A DNA stretch of 64,000 bases from Anaerolineaceae bacterium oral taxon 439 (GCA_001717545.1 CP017039.1:992001-1056000); one strand, 5' to 3'; counted from the first letter of the stretch, positions 17,566 through 26,517 are shown. Notes: a model not told the origin generated them from the sequence alone. Translations and numbers: made by a program.

Positions 17566-19941
17566 ATGAGCGACGACAGCATGAAGACGATCGGGCGGTA
17601 CATCATCGAGCGGGAGATCGGGCGCGGGGGAATGGCGGTCGTGTACCAGGCGCACGATCCGCATCTGGATCGATCGGTCGCGATTAAGCTGATCCGGAAG
17701 GGAGCGTTTACCGGGGATCAGCTGGAAACGCTCCCGGAACGCTTTCGGCGCGAAGCGCGCGCGTTGGCGAAGCTGGACCATCCGAATATCGTGAAGGTTT
17801 TAGACTACGGGGAGTTTGAAGGGTCGACGTATCTGGTCATGGAGTATCTCGAAGGAATAACGCTGAAGGAGGTGAAAAAGCCGCTGCGGGTAGAAATGGC
17901 GGTGCGGCTGATTCGTCCGATCGCAGAGGCGCTTGAATACGTCCATGATCATGGGATACTCCACCGTGACGTCAAGCCATCGAATATCATGATTACGGCG
18001 ACGAAGAAGGTCATGCTGACGGATTTCGGGATAGCGAAATGGCTGGAAGATCGATCGGATCAGTTTACGCTGACGGGGGCGGGGATCGGAATCGGGACGC
18101 CGGAATACATGGCGCCGGAGCAGGGGTTGGGTAAAAAGATCGACGCGCGGGCGGATATGTATGCGCTGACGGTGGTATTTTATGAGCTGATTAGCGGGAG
18201 AAAACCGTTTTCCGGCGAAACGCCGCTTGAAGTGCTGACGAAACAGGTCAGCGATCCGATTCCTGATCCAAGAACGATTATTCCCGAGCTGAACGAATCG
18301 GTAAAGAAATTCTTAGATCGAGCGATGGCGAAGAAGCCGGAGGACCGGTATCCGACGATGATGGATTATTTACGGGATCTGGACGGGCTGCGGCTGCAGT
18401 CGATCGCAGAGGCGGCGAGCGGAAATACAGGGATTCAGGTCACTTCGCGCAAGGATCCAACGACAAACAGCTCGGTCCGCTTTGGGAAAACAGACATGCG
18501 GAGGGTTCGCGAGGCGGCGGAAGACCGTTCGAGCCAGGCGCCGAAAGCTTCAGGGGAAGACAATACGGGGCGCGTGACGACAAAAGCGGAGGATCATCAG
18601 AATAAAAACGCCGCCGTAAGAAAACCGAATCGCCTGCGCTGGCTCCTTCCTGCGGTGGGACTGCTGGCGATTCTCGTGGGATGGATCGGAATTCAGCGTC
18701 GGGCCGGAAGATTGCCGGTTGAACCGATGGGGACGCCGACTGAGATGATCCTTGGCGTTGAGAGAAGTCAGACGGACATCCCCATGATTGGGATGGAACC
18801 GACGGCTGTCGTTAATCATCAGGGGAAAGAGGCTCCCGTGCAGTCGGGAACCGTCTTTCCGTCGGAATTTATACCGATTGCGATGACCGAAACGGAACCG
18901 GCGATGGGTCAGGGTTTGACGCTGATCGAGCCGCAGCAGGAAATCATTGAAACTCAGTCTCCTGAAAGGAAAATGGCAACGCATACGGCGATCGCAGAGC
19001 AGAAAAAAGCGGCGCTTTACGAAACGGTAACCGCGTTCAATCAGCGGTTAACCGAAACAAAACAAGGTTACTATCCGGCTCGTAATCCGGTTTCTACGCC
19101 CATGCTTGCCGGAACGTCGGTACTGACAATGACGCCAGCCTTTGCAGCAACGCGCCTGGCGCAGGATATGACGTCAACCGCCGCGAAGCTGAATCTTGAG
19201 GGAACGGCGATTGCCGTTCATCAGAAAGAAACGGAGTTGGCGGCGATTGTTACGGAAATGACGCTGACGGCGGTCGCCGCGGAACGGATCCGATTGACGG
19301 AAGAAGAGGCGGCGGCACGGGCGCAGGCGGAGCGGATCCGATTGACAGAGCTTAGCCTGCCTACGGAAACGCCGGAACCAGCTGCGACGCTTTCGGTTGA
19401 TAACCCGTATGCGGATATAAAGGTTGGGAAAATATTGCCGCGCACCGGTTTCGCTCCGGGGCGGATCACGAAACTGCCGGAACAGCCGGCTGCGAAGCTC
19501 TACCAGACATCGAAGCTGCTCATGAAGATTCCGGCCCTGAACCAGTCGCTCGAAATCATCGGCATCTTGCGGGTTGACGGCGAATGGGATATCGCGTGGC
19601 TCGGACAGTACGCCGGCTACCTCGAGGGGTCGGCGTATCCGACCTGGGAAGGTAACTCGATCATCACCGCCCACGTCTGGGCCGCCTACAACAACCCGGG
19701 TCCGTTCTTCGGATTGAAAGACCTGAGATACGGCGACAAGTTCATGATCGAAGCCTATGGCAAGACGTACACGTACGAGATTCGCGAATCCGAACAGCTG
19801 CTCGAAACGGACGTTGAAAAGATGATGACGCGGAAGGAAGGCAGCTGGATCACTTTGATGACTTGCACGACGTATGATGCGAGCGAAGATAGATATAAAT
19901 ATCGCTACCTGGTCCGTGGCGTACTGATTGAAGTGAATTGA
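17566..19941 (+). CDS. Ser/Thr kinase-sortase fusion
   Basis: 791 residues; start MSDDSMKTIG aligns with both paralogues and has GAGG 9 nt upstream (an upstream GTG at 17551 is less likely). The cytosolic kinase domain is complete: Lys41, HRDVKPSN (133-140), DFG (153-155), GTPEYMAPE. A membrane span (about 358-376) and a stalk of about 245 residues with repeated AERIRLTE units follow. Residues 624-628 read LPRTG, and residues of about 650-791 are a sortase domain with His703 (TAHVW), Cys767 (LMTC) and Arg near 780. Topology puts the sortase outside. The sequence from about base 19440 uses more C-ending codons than the rest, as if the sortase module came from elsewhere. I know of no common architecture like this. 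Confidence 0.9.
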   Translation: MSDDSMKTIGRYIIEREIGRGGMAVVYQAHDPHLDRSVAIKLIRKGAFTGDQLETLPERFRREARALAKLDHPNIVKVLDYGEFEGSTYLVMEYLEGITLKEVKKPLRVEMAVRLIRPIAEALEYVHDHGILHRDVKPSNIMITATKKVMLTDFGIAKWLEDRSDQFTLTGAGIGIGTPEYMAPEQGLGKKIDARADMYALTVVFYELISGRKPFSGETPLEVLTKQVSDPIPDPRTIIPELNESVKKFLDRAMAKKPEDRYPTMMDYLRDLDGLRLQSIAEAASGNTGIQVTSRKDPTTNSSVRFGKTDMRRVREAAEDRSSQAPKASGEDNTGRVTTKAEDHQNKNAAVRKPNRLRWLLPAVGLLAILVGWIGIQRRAGRLPVEPMGTPTEMILGVERSQTDIPMIGMEPTAVVNHQGKEAPVQSGTVFPSEFIPIAMTETEPAMGQGLTLIEPQQEIIETQSPERKMATHTAIAEQKKAALYETVTAFNQRLTETKQGYYPARNPVSTPMLAGTSVLTMTPAFAATRLAQDMTSTAAKLNLEGTAIAVHQKETELAAIVTEMTLTAVAAERIRLTEEEAAARAQAERIRLTELSLPTETPEPAATLSVDNPYADIKVGKILPRTGFAPGRITKLPEQPAAKLYQTSKLLMKIPALNQSLEIIGILRVDGEWDIAWLGQYAGYLEGSAYPTWEGNSIITAHVWAAYNNPGPFFGLKDLRYGDKFMIEAYGKTYTYEIRESEQLLETDVEKMMTRKEGSWITLMTCTTYDASEDRYKYRYLVRGVLIEVN

Positions 19942-19960
19942 TAAGTAAAAAGGGAAGTCT

Positions 19961-22213
19961 ATGAGCGACGACAGCATTAAGACGATCGGGCGGTACGAAA
20001 TCAAGCGGGAGATCGGGCGCGGGGGAATGGCGATCGTGTATCAGGCGCACGATCCGCAGCTGGACCGGGTCGTCGCGATCAAGCTGATCCGGAAAAGCGC
20101 GTTCCCGCCGGAACAGTTGGCGCCGATGACGGAGCGGTTCCGACGGGAGGCCAAGGCGCTCGCGAAATTGAACCATCCGAATATTGTAAAGGCGCTGGAT
20201 TATGGCGTACATGAGGGAGCGCCGTATCTGGTCATGGAATATATTGACGGTGTGACGTTGAAGGACGTGAAAAAGCCGCTGCGGGTGGACGCGGCGGTAC
20301 GGCTGCTGCGTCCGGTTGCCGAGGCGCTCGAATATGTCCATGGACAAGGCCTGCTGCACCGGGATATCAAACCGTCGAATATCATGATTACCAGAGACGA
20401 ACGCGTGATCCTGACGGATTTTGGGATTGTGAAGTGGATGGTGGATGAAGACGACCCGTATACGCTGACCGGAACGGGCCTCGGGATCGGGACGCCGGAA
20501 TACATGGCGCCCGAGCAGGGGCGCGGACAGAAGATCGACGCGCGATCGGACGCGTATTCATTGACGGTGGTGTTTTATGAGCTGATTACCGGCGTAAAAC
20601 CGTATCGGGGAGAGACGCCGGTCGATATCCTGATTAAGCAGGCGAATGATCCGATTCCTGATCCGCGCGAGATCGTTCCGGAGCTGAATCCATCGGTAAA
20701 GCGATTCCTTAATTGCGCGATGGCGAAAAAGCCGGAGGCCCGCTATCCGACGATGAAAGATTATTTACGGGACTTCGAGGGACTGCGGCTGCAATCCCTC
20801 GCGCAGGCGGCGAGCGGAAATACCGGGATCCAGGCGTCTCCTCGTACGGATTCGACGACAAACAGTTCGGTCCGTTTTGGAAAAACGGATTTTCGAAGAG
20901 TTCGCGAGGCGGCGGGGGCCCCATCCCGGAAGAATTGGTTCCGCGGCGTCGGGATTTTCGCGGCGGCGCTTCTGATTGTCGGCGCCGCGCTGCTGGGCGT
21001 ATTGCGCACCCGGGTGGAACCGGAGCTTCTGCCCACGGGAACGCCGCGGATCCAGCTCGTCAAGCCGGAAATCACGCCGACGGGGCCTTCCAGTCCGACG
21101 GAAAATCGGCCGGCGACAGCGGCGGCGAGAACGGCCTCGCAATCGGCGTATCGGGAAACAGAAATCGTGGCGGCGTCTATTGAAAGGACTGAAATGGCGC
21201 GCGGGACCGCGATTCAGGGAACCGCGTCAGCGTTAGCGGATCGGGCGACAGAGCTCGCTTCGGTGTCGTTGGCGCTGACGGAACGAGCGAACGCGCCGTT
21301 AGAGACGGAGGTCGCTTCGTTGAGCCGGACGGCCACGCTGCTGGCTGGATCCGGCGGGTCGGAAGGCGAGGCATCTTCGAATTCATTGGACGAGACGGTG
21401 TCAGCTGAACTCCTGATCGAAATCGGATCGCAGGATTCGATTCATATCATCGCTTCGTCGGACGAGGCGGCGCTGACGATGATCGCTGAGTTTCAGCAGA
21501 TCCGGACGCAGGCGGCGCTGATCCAAACGCCGGAGTCGGGAGCGGAAAGCGCGATCGATCTTCAAATTCAGTTCCCGACGGAGACGCCCGCCCGTACGAA
21601 TCGGTTCGCGAACCTGAGCGTCCGGGACACGATCGAATTCGGACGCTATGAGCAGGATAACGACTTAACGAATGGAAGCGAACCGATCGTCTGGCAGGTT
21701 CTGGAGGTTTCCGATGAGAGCGCGATGATGATCACGAGATACGGGCTGGATAAAAAAGGCTATCATGAAAAGTATCTTGATGTCACCTGGGAAACGTGTT
21801 CGCTGCGGAACTGGCTGAATACGGATTTTTACGAGAGCGCTTTTAATGAAGAGGAAAAGCGGCTGATCGAGGAAACGCGTGTCCTGAACGCGGATAATCC
21901 GGTTCACGGGACGCCGGGCGGAAACAGTACGCCCGATAAGGTTTTCCTGCTCAGTCTGGAAGAAGTCCGTCGCTTATTTCCCGGAAATCGGGAGCGCATC
22001 GGCCGGCCGACGTATTACGCGGAAGCCAGAGGCGCCTGGACGTCGAAGGAGGAGGGCTACGTCGGGAACGCGTGGTGGTGGCTCCGATCCGGCGGGCTTG
22101 ACGCCAGGCAGGCGGCGCGCATCTTCGTTGGCGGCGCGCCGGACGTTGACGGCGCTTATGTGAATGACGACCGCGGCGTTGTTCGTCCTGTGATCCGGGT
22201 CACTCTGAATTAG
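19961..22213 (+). CDS. Membrane Ser/Thr kinase (PknB type) with DUF6273 ectodomain
   Basis: Third paralogue, 750 residues, starting 19 bp after the kinase-sortase gene. The kinase domain is complete (Lys41, HRDIKPSN 133-140, DFG 153-155, GTPEYMAPE). The juxtamembrane part shares the motif NSSVRFGKTD with the second paralogue, while its ectodomain matches the first: DUF6273 pattern EFGRYEQDN, LRNWLN, FLLS, WWLRS. The membrane span is about 329-347, followed by a long Ser/Thr/Ala-rich stalk. The mixed pattern suggests recombination between copies. The substrate and the outer ligand are unknown. No phosphatase gene accompanies the three kinases here. Confidence 0.9.
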   Translation: MSDDSIKTIGRYEIKREIGRGGMAIVYQAHDPQLDRVVAIKLIRKSAFPPEQLAPMTERFRREAKALAKLNHPNIVKALDYGVHEGAPYLVMEYIDGVTLKDVKKPLRVDAAVRLLRPVAEALEYVHGQGLLHRDIKPSNIMITRDERVILTDFGIVKWMVDEDDPYTLTGTGLGIGTPEYMAPEQGRGQKIDARSDAYSLTVVFYELITGVKPYRGETPVDILIKQANDPIPDPREIVPELNPSVKRFLNCAMAKKPEARYPTMKDYLRDFEGLRLQSLAQAASGNTGIQASPRTDSTTNSSVRFGKTDFRRVREAAGAPSRKNWFRGVGIFAAALLIVGAALLGVLRTRVEPELLPTGTPRIQLVKPEITPTGPSSPTENRPATAAARTASQSAYRETEIVAASIERTEMARGTAIQGTASALADRATELASVSLALTERANAPLETEVASLSRTATLLAGSGGSEGEASSNSLDETVSAELLIEIGSQDSIHIIASSDEAALTMIAEFQQIRTQAALIQTPESGAESAIDLQIQFPTETPARTNRFANLSVRDTIEFGRYEQDNDLTNGSEPIVWQVLEVSDESAMMITRYGLDKKGYHEKYLDVTWETCSLRNWLNTDFYESAFNEEEKRLIEETRVLNADNPVHGTPGGNSTPDKVFLLSLEEVRRLFPGNRERIGRPTYYAEARGAWTSKEEGYVGNAWWWLRSGGLDARQAARIFVGGAPDVDGAYVNDDRGVVRPVIRVTLN

Positions 22214-22776
22214 AAAGATTGGATTCCGGTCTGGTTCGGAAATATCTGATGCGGCGCGGAGCGGCCGCGAAAAATCGCGGGGAATCAAGCCTGAATAGCT
22301 GAGGCTCCGGGTCATCAGCCCGTTTGAATTTCATGGCGGGCGCCCGTCCGCGCGCCGGGTAGTTTGGGGAAAACGCACTGACTTTTGCACGTGATATTAA
22401 AAAAGGCGTTGATAATAATGTTCTAAGAATGAAGATTCGTAAGGATGCGTATTATGAAAGCCGAACGTTCTTTTCGCAAATAGTAACGGAGCGCGTTTAC
22501 GTGGCTCGTCGTTCTGTTTGTCAGCGGATTTCAAGAGATAGTTGAAGGTTCGCGACCGCTGGCAGGGCGATATCCCAAGGCGTCCGCTGAAGTCGCTCTT
22601 CCCTTCGCAGTTTCCTGAAATTCATCTTCAAAAGCCTGGACCGCATCTTGATAAACCGACAGGACAACAGGCTAAAAAATCTGGCGTGAACCGCTAAAGA
22701 CGGGTATAATTATTTACATGATGTTATGGCGTGGATTGCGCCGCTCTAAACGATAATCAAAAAAAGGAGTAGATGA
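22214..22776 (+). other. 563-bp intergenic region with the ABC operon promoter
   Basis: No convincing gene is present. Near 22265 a CCGCG/CGCGG stem without a T-run may weakly end the kinase operon. From about 22390 the sequence becomes AT-rich and holds a frame open for about 50 codons (stop near 22546) with no recognisable start signal; it could be a gene remnant. TATAAT at 22705-22710 (context CGGGTATAAT) is a good -10 box for the solute-binding protein gene, about 70 nt upstream of its ATG. Confidence 0.5.
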
Positions 22777-24000
22777 ATGAAAAAATCGTTAGTTTTGATG
22801 CTTGCTGTCTTAGCGCTCGTTTCGCTGGTATCAGGGGTTGCTGCCGCTGACGTTACGCTTGTCATGGGTTCATGGCGCGCGGACGATGTCGACGCGATGA
22901 ACGAGCTGTTCGCCGCGTATGAAGCTGCGTCAGGCGTGAAAATTGAATTCAAGCCGACCAACCCGACGGACTACAACGCGACTTTACGCACGCAGCTGGA
23001 AGCCGGGACCGCGCCGGATCTGATGTACGCTCGTTCTTACGCGACCGGCGCCGATCTTTACAAAAGCGGATTTTTCGCGAAAGTGAATGATCTGAAGGGA
23101 TTGGACACGGCGTTTTCGCTCGACTATCTTGCCCCCTGGACGGCTGACGGGGACGTTTTCGCGGTTCCGATTCAGGCCGTCAACGCCGCGGTTTATTATA
23201 ATAAAGACATTTTTGCCGAACTTGGACTGGAAATTCCGACGACGTTTGAAGAGCTTCTTGACGTCGCTCAGAAGCTCCAGGACGCCGGTTACGTTCCGTT
23301 CGCCAACGGTATCGCCGATAACTGGGATGTTCTCGAATGCCTGTTCTTAGGCATGGTTCCGAGTTGGATCGGCGGGTCGGACGTCCGCGCGCAATACGAA
23401 AACGGTGAAAAGCCGATGAACGATGAGGCCTGGGTAAAGGCCTACGCCGATCTTGCGAAGCTCGCTCCGTTCTTCCCGAAGGGTTTTGAGTCCGTTACCT
23501 ATAACGACAGCCAGGCGCTGTTTGCGACGGGAAAAGCGGCGATGTTCGTCGACGGTTCCTGGAATATCAGTGTTTATGACGATGCTGATTTTGATCTCGG
23601 CTTCTTCGCGATCCCGGCGCCTGCGGGAATGGAGACGCGGATGCAGTTCCATCCGGACGCCGCTATCGCGATGAACCCGGCGACGAAATACCCCGAAGAA
23701 GCGCAGGCTTTCCTTGAATGGCTCTGCTCTCAGGATGGGACGGATACCCTCGCGAAATACCTGCCTGCCGGTTTCTTCCCTTACACGCTGAATAAGGTCG
23801 AGCTTGGCGATGCTCGCGCGAAAGAAATGCTTGCGCTCGGCGACGGAAAAGAGAACGACGCCCGTTTCGTCTGGCCGAAGATGATCGACCTGTATACCCC
23901 GATGCTGGAAGCCTGCAACGGCGTTTTGAAAGGTTCGATGGAGCCTCAGGCCGCGGCTGACAGCGTCCAGGCCGCCTGGGAAGCGCTGACGGCGAAGTAA
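22777..24000 (+). CDS. Sugar ABC transporter solute-binding protein (family 1)
   Basis: This 407-residue protein has a signal peptide (about 1-24, ending AAA) and the family-1 pattern: TLVMGSW start, a receptor body with TAPDLMYAR, YNKDIFAELG, and the AMFVDGSW region. It should capture a carbohydrate outside the membrane and deliver it to the two permeases downstream. The start has AAGGAG 7-8 nt upstream. There is no lipobox cysteine, unlike most such proteins in single-membrane bacteria. A stem-loop terminator follows, so the permeases may be expressed at lower level. The sugar cannot be deduced from the sequence. Confidence 0.88.
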   Translation: MKKSLVLMLAVLALVSLVSGVAAADVTLVMGSWRADDVDAMNELFAAYEAASGVKIEFKPTNPTDYNATLRTQLEAGTAPDLMYARSYATGADLYKSGFFAKVNDLKGLDTAFSLDYLAPWTADGDVFAVPIQAVNAAVYYNKDIFAELGLEIPTTFEELLDVAQKLQDAGYVPFANGIADNWDVLECLFLGMVPSWIGGSDVRAQYENGEKPMNDEAWVKAYADLAKLAPFFPKGFESVTYNDSQALFATGKAAMFVDGSWNISVYDDADFDLGFFAIPAPAGMETRMQFHPDAAIAMNPATKYPEEAQAFLEWLCSQDGTDTLAKYLPAGFFPYTLNKVELGDARAKEMLALGDGKENDARFVWPKMIDLYTPMLEACNGVLKGSMEPQAAADSVQAAWEALTAK

Positions 24001-24028
24001 GCTTTTTCCGAAGCGCGATTCATTAAAG

Positions 24029-24079
24029 AAGAGGCTGCGCCGGACGGTCATGTATGACGTCGCCGCGCGGCCTCTTTTC
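24029..24079 (+). terminator. Stem-loop between binding protein and permease genes
   Basis: AAGAGGC (24029-24035) plus GCGC pair with GCGC plus GCCTCTT (24065-24076), giving about 12 pairs followed by a T4 run; the loop contains a second palindrome. It probably lets only part of transcription pass into the permease genes. Confidence 0.7.
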
Positions 24080-24115
24080 TGTCGATAGTTCATGGATAAA
24101 AAAGGGAGATACGAT

Positions 24116-25063
24116 ATGGCTCAACCGGCGGGTTCCCGGCGCAGAAGAATTTTCCGGGGCGGTTCGGATATTAATCCGAGCTGGCACTATTGGATGATTT
24201 ATTTGCTGCCGGGGATACTGATTTATATCTTTTTCATGGCATGGCCGTTGATCGATTCGATTCGGGTTTCGTTTTATCAGACGAACGATGGGATCCGCCA
24301 ATTCGTGGGTTTTTCGAACTATATAACGCTTTTTACCGATCCGATCCTGAAGGAGAGGTTCTGGGGCGCGTTCAGGCATACCTGGATCTTTTTCGCGATT
24401 CATATGTGCGTCCAGAACGTTCTGGGAATGTTATTTGCGACGATCCTGACGAACAAGACGATGCGCGGGGTTCGAGGGTATCAGACTATCCTGTTCCTGC
24501 CGGTTACGTTGTCGATTCTGGTTACCGGCTATCTTTGGAAGCTGCTGCTGAACCCGGTTTGGACCGGCTCAGTTTTTGAAAAAATGGGGCTCGGATTTCT
24601 TTCTCAACCGTATCTGGGGATGGAAAATATTGCGCTTCCGGTTATTTCGCTGGTCAGCTGCTGGCAGTGGGTCGGAATTCCGACGATGATGTTCTTCGCC
24701 GCGCTTCAAGGCATATCCGAGGAGGTTATTGAGGCCGCTTCGCTCGAAGGGTGCAGCGGGTGGCAGATGTTCCGGTTTATTCAGCTGCCGCTGATCATGC
24801 CGATTGTCGGGATTATCGCGATCCTGACGTTCGTTAATAACTTTAACGCTTTTGACGTCATTTACGCGATGGAGGGCCCGAACGGTCCGCCGAATTATTC
24901 AACCGATATTATTGGTACTTTCTTCTATCGTTTAGGGATTGCTGGCGAACATCCGGTCGCGATCCCGAATCCGGGGTTGGGCGCGACGCTGGCGACGGTT
25001 ATTTTTATTATGCTGACGATTTTCGTCGTTCCGACGTTGATCAAGACGCAAAGGGAGGCATGA
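24116..25063 (+). CDS. Sugar ABC transporter permease, MalF type
   Basis: The protein of about 315 residues starts MAQPAGS at 24116, where GGGAG lies 7 nt upstream; the ATG at 24092 lacks a site. It has six predicted membrane helices and the EAA loop (EAASLEGCSGWQMFRFIQLP) that contacts the ATPase. It forms the channel together with the next gene. Its stop codon overlaps the in-frame upstream ATG of that gene. No ATP-binding subunit is encoded nearby, so a shared MsmK/MalK-type ATPase encoded elsewhere is likely. Confidence 0.88.
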   Translation: MAQPAGSRRRRIFRGGSDINPSWHYWMIYLLPGILIYIFFMAWPLIDSIRVSFYQTNDGIRQFVGFSNYITLFTDPILKERFWGAFRHTWIFFAIHMCVQNVLGMLFATILTNKTMRGVRGYQTILFLPVTLSILVTGYLWKLLLNPVWTGSVFEKMGLGFLSQPYLGMENIALPVISLVSCWQWVGIPTMMFFAALQGISEEVIEAASLEGCSGWQMFRFIQLPLIMPIVGIIAILTFVNNFNAFDVIYAMEGPNGPPNYSTDIIGTFFYRLGIAGEHPVAIPNPGLGATLATVIFIMLTIFVVPTLIKTQREA

Positions 25064-25068
25064 CCCAT

Positions 25069-25911
25069 ATGAAAATCTTTAAATCACAACGTGTGCAGAA
25101 CATGCATATTCCGTCGCATATTGTATTGGTCGTCTGGTCTTTTATCGTTCTGTTCCCGATTTATATCATGATCATTAATTCGTTCAAAACGAAATTTTCG
25201 ATCTATGATAATCCTTTCGGGCTGCCGGAGAAATGGAATCTCAAGAATTATCAATACGTTTTCACGAACAGCGACTTCATGGGTTATTTTATGAACTCTA
25301 TTCTGGTCGTTGTCATTTCGCTGGCGTTAACGCTGGCGCTCGGCGCGTTCGCGGCTTACGCCCTGGCGAATTGGAAAGGGAAGGCTTCGAATCTGGTCTT
25401 CTTCTTTATCGTCGCCGGTATGATGCTGCCGATCCGGATCGCCTCGATCCGGCTGATCCAGATTGTGAAAGCGCTTGGCCTGCTGAATACGATCTGGGGC
25501 CTGATCCCGATTTATGTCGCGATGGGGTTTCCGGTTTCGGTCTTTATCATGACGGCGTTTATCCGGTCGGTCCCGGGAGAATTGACGGAATCGGCGTTTA
25601 TCGACGGGGCCGGAAGGCTGAAGATCTTCTTTGTCATTATTATGCCGCTGCTGAAACCGGCGATGGCGACGGTCGCGATTTATAATCTTGTCCCGTTTTG
25701 GAACGATCTTTGGTTCCCGCTGTTATTTATCACGGATGAGAAATCGAAGACGTTGTTGCTCGGCGTGACGCGTCTTTTCGGACAGTATCAAACGGATTGG
25801 AGCCGCGTCCTGGCGGTTCTGACGCTTTCAGCGCTGCCGGTCATCATTCTTTATTTGCTGATGTCGTCCCAGTTTATCAAAGGTCTGACCGCGGGAGCGA
25901 TTAAGGGGTAA
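25069..25911 (+). CDS. Sugar ABC transporter permease, MalG type
   Basis: The second permease has about 280 residues and six predicted helices, with the EAA motif ESAFIDGAGRLKIFFVIIMP and the typical GLTAGAIKG C-terminus of MalG-like proteins. I prefer the ATG at 25069 (MKIFKSQ), 10 nt after GGGAGG; the ATG at 25060, which overlaps the previous stop, lies too close to that site. The gene ends the operon, and a terminator follows at 25967. Confidence 0.88.
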   Translation: MKIFKSQRVQNMHIPSHIVLVVWSFIVLFPIYIMIINSFKTKFSIYDNPFGLPEKWNLKNYQYVFTNSDFMGYFMNSILVVVISLALTLALGAFAAYALANWKGKASNLVFFFIVAGMMLPIRIASIRLIQIVKALGLLNTIWGLIPIYVAMGFPVSVFIMTAFIRSVPGELTESAFIDGAGRLKIFFVIIMPLLKPAMATVAIYNLVPFWNDLWFPLLFITDEKSKTLLLGVTRLFGQYQTDWSRVLAVLTLSALPVIILYLLMSSQFIKGLTAGAIKG

Positions 25912-25966
25912 GTCAGGAGACAAGCCGCGAGGCGTTGCCATCATTCCAAAGGTTTTGTCGGATCGG

Positions 25967-25997
25967 AACCGGCTGCCTCATGGGGCCGGTTTGTCTT
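25967..25997 (+). terminator. Terminator of the sugar ABC operon
   Basis: AACCGGC (25967-25973) pairs with GCCGGTT (25985-25991), followed by a T-rich stretch. Confidence 0.65.
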
Positions 25998-26109
25998 ATT
26001 TCGTTGGAGGGTCGTGAGAGAATGCCGCGCGGGATTTAAAACGCGATTCGGCCATACCGTTCGTGCACTGAAAAAAAGCGGCGTACGGATTTCAACGGCG
26101 GTTTTTTGG

Positions 26110-26115
26110 TAAAAT
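26110..26115 (+). promoter_or_regulatory. -10 box of gatCAB
   Basis: TAAAAT in the context TTTTTTGGTAAAAT. The start of transcription would be near 26122, about 65 nt before gatC. Confidence 0.55.
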
Positions 26116-26187
26116 ACCCAGATAAATCGGTTGTCTTTCAGCGGAAATTCAGCTGACCCCATTCCGAGATACTGTAAAGGTATAAAC

Positions 26188-26514
26188 ATGGCAGAAAAAG
26201 TGATCATTACGAAGGAGATGTTCGAGCAGTTCGCTCAGGTCGGCGAGGTCGAATTGACGCCCGCGGAGGCCGAATCGATGATTGCGAAGATGAACGCGCA
26301 GATAAAGGTCATCGATCAGTTAAGCGCGATCCCGCTGGACGTTGACATGCCCGCGGTCGTGCATGGGAATCCATATCCGCAGGAGATTCGGATCCCGCTT
26401 CGGGAAGACGTATGGACGCCGTTTGAAAACGTTGACGGAATTTTAGCGGAAGCGCCGCGAACGCAGGACGGTTATATTGTCGCGCCGGACGTTCCGCATC
26501 AGAAATTGAGCTGA
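26188..26514 (+). CDS. gatC: Asp-tRNA(Asn)/Glu-tRNA(Gln) amidotransferase subunit C
   Basis: GatC is the small scaffold that holds GatA and GatB together. The 108-residue protein has the family pattern: an N-terminal helix (AEKVIITKEMFEQFAQVGEVELT), then I..QL..I..LDVD, and a C-terminal R.D segment (LREDVWTPF) followed by APDVPHQKLS. The start at 26188 has AAAGG 7 nt upstream; an earlier TTG is less likely. It is the first gene of a gatCAB operon, with gatA starting 3 bp after its stop. Confidence 0.9.
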   Translation: MAEKVIITKEMFEQFAQVGEVELTPAEAESMIAKMNAQIKVIDQLSAIPLDVDMPAVVHGNPYPQEIRIPLREDVWTPFENVDGILAEAPRTQDGYIVAPDVPHQKLS

Positions 26515-26517
26515 CTT

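Noticed and set aside
15424-22213. Direct repeats of the three kinase genes as a mobile element or assembly duplication
   Set aside because: The copies differ throughout their linkers and outer domains and have distinct intergenic sequences, so they are old paralogues, not an artefact.
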